Part shown: positions 60,801-64,000 of the stretch, piece after piece
Position numbering within the stretch: the stretch's first letter is position 1
How the letters are laid out: every line of letters starts with the position of its first letter
Assembly: GCF_021869765.1 (NCBI RefSeq)
Contig: NZ_CP084580.1
Coordinates: forward strand, 930,001 to 994,000
DNA length: 64,000 nucleotides
Direction of reading: 5' to 3'
Source: Chryseobacterium sp. MEBOG06
Lineage (GTDB): Bacteria; Bacteroidota; Bacteroidia; Flavobacteriales; Weeksellaceae
Notes under the pieces: generated by a model
The model's database searches: none
The model's input: only the letters and a program-made list of their open reading frames with translations
Told to the model about the DNA's origin: nothing
Made by a program: the position numbers and the translations under genes

Positions 60801-61088
60801 TTAATTCACCAAAACATCCTGAATATCCTCACTCTTTTGAAAACTCGCTTTCGCAAAAGGGCAGAGGGGGATAATCTTTTTCCCGTTCTTCCGGGCAAAA
60901 TCTACAGCTGCCAAAAGCATTTCTTTACCTACACCTTTTCCGTTGTAGGCTTCTTCCACCTCCGTGTGGTCAATAATAAATCTTTCTTCTCCTGCCCAGG
61001 TATAAGTCATCATTCCTGCGCGTCTTCCGTCTATGAAAGCTTCAAAACTTCCGTGTTTTTCGTCGTTGTTTTGTTTTACTTCGATCAT
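60801..61088 (-). CDS. GNAT-fold small acetyltransferase (YjdJ-like)
   Basis: 95 residues, the short GNAT type: RAGMMTYTWAGEERFIIDHTEV then NGKGVGKEMLLAAVDFARKNG (acetyl-CoA loop G-x-G-x-G) and IIPLCPFAKASFQK. In other bacteria this domain is paired with YjdI-like ferredoxins, as here. Substrate unknown. It is the last gene of the operon. Confidence 0.88.
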   Translation of the reverse strand: MIEVKQNNDEKHGSFEAFIDGRRAGMMTYTWAGEERFIIDHTEVEEAYNGKGVGKEMLLAAVDFARKNGKKIIPLCPFAKASFQKSEDIQDVLVN

Positions 61089-61089
61089 A

Positions 61090-61485
61090 CTATGAGAATT
61101 TAGTTAATATTTCTATGTCGTTAGTTAGTATTTTATGAACAGGGCAGGCATCAGCAATAATGTGCAGTCTTTTTAGCTGCTCATCATCCAGAATCCCTTC
61201 AAAGGTGATATCTCTTTTGAAAACTGCTCTTTTGGTGAGTGGATAATTTTCGAGTTCTACTTCCACATGGATATTTTCCACATCCCATTCTTTCCTTTCG
61301 ATATACATTCTGAGAGTAGCAGCTGTACAGCTTGCCAGAGAAGTGGCCAGAATTTCCAGAGGATTGAACCCTTTATTCTGTCCGCCTTTATCGATAGGCT
61401 CATCAGTAATGATCTGGTTTTCGCCAGCCGTTACCTCCGTATAATATTTTGTTTTTCCTAAACTTGCTTTTACCGTTACCGCCAT
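61090..61485 (-). CDS. OsmC-family peroxide-protection protein
   Basis: 131 residues. ENQIITDEPIDKGGQNKGFNPLEILATSLASCTAATLRMYIER carries the first reactive Cys (in ASCTAAT), and IADACPVHKIL carries the second (Cys-Pro-Val-His); both are needed to reduce organic peroxides. Overlaps the gene before it by one base and is 1 base from the acetyltransferase. Confidence 0.92.
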   Translation of the reverse strand: MAVTVKASLGKTKYYTEVTAGENQIITDEPIDKGGQNKGFNPLEILATSLASCTAATLRMYIERKEWDVENIHVEVELENYPLTKRAVFKRDITFEGILDDEQLKRLHIIADACPVHKILTNDIEILTKFS

Positions 61486-61703
61486 TATTTTTCTGTGTTG
61501 AATTTATAACTTAATGCTCCGGAAGGGCATTGGTCTATCTGCTCTTTAAGTTCTTCCGGGGTTGCATTTTCTGCCTTTATCCAGGGTCTCTCTTTAGGAT
61601 TGTAGACCTTTGGAAGCATTTTTACGCATACAGTTGAGTGGATACACTTCTGGGGCTGCCAGATGACAGTGATGGGACCGTTGGTATATTCGTGTATTTC
61701 CAT
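61485..61703 (-). CDS. (4Fe-4S) mono-cluster protein, YjdI-like
   Basis: 72 residues. Cys pattern CIHSTVCVKMLPKVYNP followed by DQCPSGALSYKF gives a single Fe-S cluster site. In Enterobacteria yjdI neighbours yjdJ, and here the acetyltransferase of that type is also nearby. Electron-transfer partner unknown. Confidence 0.9.
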   Translation of the reverse strand: MEIHEYTNGPITVIWQPQKCIHSTVCVKMLPKVYNPKERPWIKAENATPEELKEQIDQCPSGALSYKFNTEK

Positions 61704-61704
61704 A

Positions 61705-62283
61705 TTAATTTTCTTTTAATGATTTTTCGATTCTTCTGTCCGGAATCAGCCATATGAGCGCCACGATATAATAAAAACCTATGGCAATATAAGGATAAAA
61801 AAAAGAAGTTGCTATGCCGAGTACATAAAATATAATCGATATATATTCTTTAGATTTTGAATGTATAGCCTCTTTGAGCTGTGAATTTTCACCTTCATAC
61901 CTTATAATCAGATTTTCCAGAATAGTGTAGGCAATGGCGGACATAATGAGCACCATTCCATAAGCTGCAACAGGATTTTCTGCAAAACCGGTTGTTCCGA
62001 TCCATTCCGTAGCGATAGGCATCAGGGATAGCCAGAATAAAAGATGAAGATTAGCCCAAAGAATACTGCCGTTAACCTTCTTTACCGTTTGAAACAAATG
62101 ATGGTGATTGTTCCAATAGATTCCTATATAAATAAAACTGAAAATATAAGCCAAAAACTTTGGGAGAAGAGGTTTGAGGCTGGTCCAGGTATTCCCTTCC
62201 GGTACTTTTAGCTCAAGCACCATAATGGTAATAATAATGGCAAGTACACCATCACTGAAAGCCTCTAATCTCCCTTTAGTCAT
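61705..62283 (-). CDS. TMEM175-family potassium channel protein
   Basis: 192 residues. TMEM175 signature RLEAFSDGVLAIIITIMVLELK at 5-26 (the FSDGVLAI motif), then five further membrane segments, including LWANLHLLFWLSLMPIATEW. Bacterial members form K+ leak channels as tetramers. Overlaps the flavin reductase gene at its start. Confidence 0.92.
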   Translation of the reverse strand: MTKGRLEAFSDGVLAIIITIMVLELKVPEGNTWTSLKPLLPKFLAYIFSFIYIGIYWNNHHHLFQTVKKVNGSILWANLHLLFWLSLMPIATEWIGTTGFAENPVAAYGMVLIMSAIAYTILENLIIRYEGENSQLKEAIHSKSKEYISIIFYVLGIATSFFYPYIAIGFYYIVALIWLIPDRRIEKSLKEN

Positions 62284-62815
62284 TGTTTTTAACCTGGATT
62301 TTAAAATTTTCTATTTTGTTCTTCAGGTCTGTAAGCATATCAGGGTTGATCACTCCGCTTTCCATATCAAAATTTTCATAGAATTTAGGGAGTGAAAAAG
62401 TATCCCTGATATCTGCTGCAAACTGTGGGAAAAATGTCTTCGCCGTATTCATTACATTTCCTCCGCCATAGCCTCCCGGAGAAGTACTCATCAGAAACAT
62501 AGGTTTGTTTTGAAATACCTTTACATTGATTCTTGATGCCCAGTCAAAAATATTTTTAAAAGCAGCGCTGTAAGATCTGTTGTGCTCAGCAAGAGAGCAG
62601 ATAATAACATCACATTCTTCAATCACTTTTAAAAACTGATGAGCGCTGTCCGGAAATCCTTTCTTTTCGAGATCTACAGAAAAAACGGGCATCGTGAAAT
62701 CGTTGAGGTCAATCAGGTTGATTTCCTGATCCTGAAAATCCCGCAGTACAAACTTTACCAGTTCTCTGTTGATGGAGGTGGAAGAAGTGCTTCCTGCAAA
62801 TGCTAATATTTTCAT
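62276..62815 (-). CDS. NADPH-dependent FMN reductase-like protein
   Basis: 179 residues from the ATG at 62815; the ATG at 62827 would add MTKA. Flavodoxin-like fold with KILAFAGSTSSTSINRELVKF phosphate loop, DVIICSLAEHNRSYSAAFKNIFDW substrate loop, and PMFLMSTSPGGYGGGNV. Reduces FMN or quinones using NAD(P)H. Its end overlaps the TMEM175 start by a few bases. Confidence 0.92.
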   Translation of the reverse strand: MKILAFAGSTSSTSINRELVKFVLRDFQDQEINLIDLNDFTMPVFSVDLEKKGFPDSAHQFLKVIEECDVIICSLAEHNRSYSAAFKNIFDWASRINVKVFQNKPMFLMSTSPGGYGGGNVMNTAKTFFPQFAADIRDTFSLPKFYENFDMESGVINPDMLTDLKNKIENFKIQVKNND

Positions 62816-62839
62816 GGCTTTTGTCATCCGGTACGGATA

Positions 62840-63739
62840 TTATTTTCTGTTTAAAATGGCTTTTGGAAGCGGAACATATTCCTGGTCATCACCTGGTACC
62901 AATGGAAAGGCTTCGTGGTTCTGGTCGTTCCAGTTTACTTTAGCCTGGTCAATCACTTCCTTATCAGAATTAACGAAGTTCCAGAATATAAAACGTTCTT
63001 CATCAAAAGGCTCGCCGCCAAAAAGATAAACAGTACCGTTTTCACTCATCTCAAACTCACAAAGCTTGGTATCTTTGGCGATCATCAGCTGTTTTGAACC
63101 ATAAGAATTTCCATCAGCAGTTACCGTTCCGTCCAGAACATACATGGCTGCCTCCCCATAAAGATCTTTACCAATGCTTATTTTTTTCGCTTCTTTGGTT
63201 TTGATCTCAATAAAAAATAATTGGCTGTGTACAGGAACAGGAGATATTCTTCCAAATGCTTCACCCGCAATTAATTTATATTGAATGCCGTCTTCTTCCC
63301 AAACCGGAATATCATCCGCTTCAATATGGTGGAAGGTAGGCTCTGCCTGTTCAAGATGCTTGGGAAGCCCTACCCAGATCTGAAATCCGTGAAGACTCTT
63401 ATCACTGTGCCTTAAATATTCAGGAGTTCTTTCAGAGTGTACAACCCCCTTTCCGGCAGTCATCCAGTTCACGGCTCCCGGTTTTATTTCGACGGAACTT
63501 CCTATACTATCTCTGTGGAAAATAGACCCTTCCAACAGATAGGTAAGTGTAGACAATCCGATATGCGGATGTGGAGGTACATCAAGATTCTGATAATCTT
63601 TTAATTCAGACGGTCCCATATGATCGATGAAGACAAATGGTCCCACTGCTCTTTTTTCCCGGAAAGGAAGAAGTCTTCCTACCAGAAAGTTTCCTATATC
63701 AGCCGCTTTTTCTTCTATGATAAGTCCAATATTTGACAT
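62840..63739 (-). CDS. Pirin-family protein
   Basis: 299 residues. Bicupin: RAVGPFVFIDHMGPSEL, PPHPHIGLSTLTYLLEGSIFHRDS with the two His and Glu metal ligands, VNWMTAGKGVVHSERTPE, and a second cupin at the end (GEPFDEERFIFWNFV). Pirins may act as quercetin dioxygenases or regulators. Close to the FMN reductase in one operon. Confidence 0.94.
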   Translation of the reverse strand: MSNIGLIIEEKAADIGNFLVGRLLPFREKRAVGPFVFIDHMGPSELKDYQNLDVPPHPHIGLSTLTYLLEGSIFHRDSIGSSVEIKPGAVNWMTAGKGVVHSERTPEYLRHSDKSLHGFQIWVGLPKHLEQAEPTFHHIEADDIPVWEEDGIQYKLIAGEAFGRISPVPVHSQLFFIEIKTKEAKKISIGKDLYGEAAMYVLDGTVTADGNSYGSKQLMIAKDTKLCEFEMSENGTVYLFGGEPFDEERFIFWNFVNSDKEVIDQAKVNWNDQNHEAFPLVPGDDQEYVPLPKAILNRK

Positions 63740-63799
63740 AACGATGTGATGCTTTTTAAAATTTTACTGTATTTAAATTGATAGAGGTCACGAAAAAAT

Positions 63800-64000
63800 C
63801 TAAAGTTTATTATATCCTTCAAATGTTTCATCAACGAGGCGTTTCCATTCAGGATGTTTCTTAATAAATGCAAAAACATAAGGGCAGAACGGAAGAAGCT
63901 TTTTACCACTTTCTTCAATGTAATTGAGCGTTTTTTCCACTACTGCAGCGGCAGCACCTGAGCCAGCCAGTTCCGGGTCTGCTTCAGTATGGATCAAAGA
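63800..64000 (-). CDS. GNAT-fold small acetyltransferase (5' end outside window)
   Basis: The frame is open through the window edge (IHTEADPELAGSGAAAAVVE), so the start lies beyond 64000. Visible part: ELAGSGAAAAVVEKTLNYIEE (acetyl-CoA loop), GKKLLPFCPYVFAFIKKHPEW, the same layout as the small GNAT at 60801. It is the first known member of the operon, upstream of pirin by 60 bases. Confidence 0.85.
   Translation of the reverse strand, partial: SLIHTEADPELAGSGAAAAVVEKTLNYIEESGKKLLPFCPYVFAFIKKHPEWKRLVDETFEGYNKL

Overview
The window reads as a low-GC Bacteroidota chromosome, most likely Flavobacteriia close to Chryseobacterium. The pointers are a type IX secretion sorting tail on a metalloprotease, perfect TAnnTTTG promoter -7 boxes, Bacteroidota-style Rhs core motifs, a split two-gene transketolase, ISAon1-type transposases and two grasp-with-spasm peptide-maturation clusters. 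No rRNA genes or CRISPR arrays were seen. There is one intact tRNA, tRNA-Ser(GGA).

Layout. Positions 1-7504 are the displaced tail of an Rhs polymorphic-toxin locus whose main gene lies upstream. At least four near-identical core fragments are each followed by a different C-terminal (toxin) domain and a small lipoprotein or membrane protein (probable immunity). The array ends in a degenerate Rhs core remnant. Positions 7573-11219 hold a Crp-like regulator with a dehydrogenase, an IS256 element with target duplication, and an XRE regulator that lacks a start codon. Positions 11448-20443 are mostly ordinary genes: methionine aminopeptidase, an M20 peptidase, a TonB-dependent receptor with a convergent secreted protein, and several unknowns.

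Positions 20742-33855 form an accessory block anchored on tRNA-Ser. The intact tRNA (33769-33855) and two partial copies of its 3' part (76 bp at 26704, 18 bp at 20742) mark two islands in tandem. The distal island (20742-26703) holds an IS3 element and grasp-with-spasm cluster A (precursor, unknown secreted protein, ATP-grasp, 43-aa microprotein, SPASM protein). The proximal island (26704-33768) holds a broken RecA-like ATPase, a PD-(D/E)XK protein, a large toxin with a C39-like cysteine-peptidase end plus a small partner, a truncated integrase and an ISAon1 element.

Positions 33910-46363 are housekeeping: asparaginase, TrmH, an IgGFc-domain surface protein, the tsaD-unknown-rsmE operon, divergent tamB, and an Lrp regulator. 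Positions 46392-49827 hold grasp-with-spasm cluster B, a diverged paralogue of cluster A with the same gene order, including a microprotein joined to both neighbours by ATGA overlaps. Positions 50484-53176 are five genes resembling immunity proteins (DUF4303, DMP19/DUF4375, small membrane proteins). Positions 53265-64000 hold the split transketolase with a secreted protein gene between its halves, a T9SS metalloprotease, a sodium:solute symporter and a compact minus-strand operon (acetyltransferase, pirin, FMN reductase, TMEM175, YjdI-like ferredoxin, OsmC, acetyltransferase).

The strongest leads are the conserved microprotein between the ATP-grasp and SPASM genes, the three tRNA-Ser att copies, a 44-bp promoter block shared by an orphan gene and the island toxin, and an in-frame amber codon near the start of that toxin.
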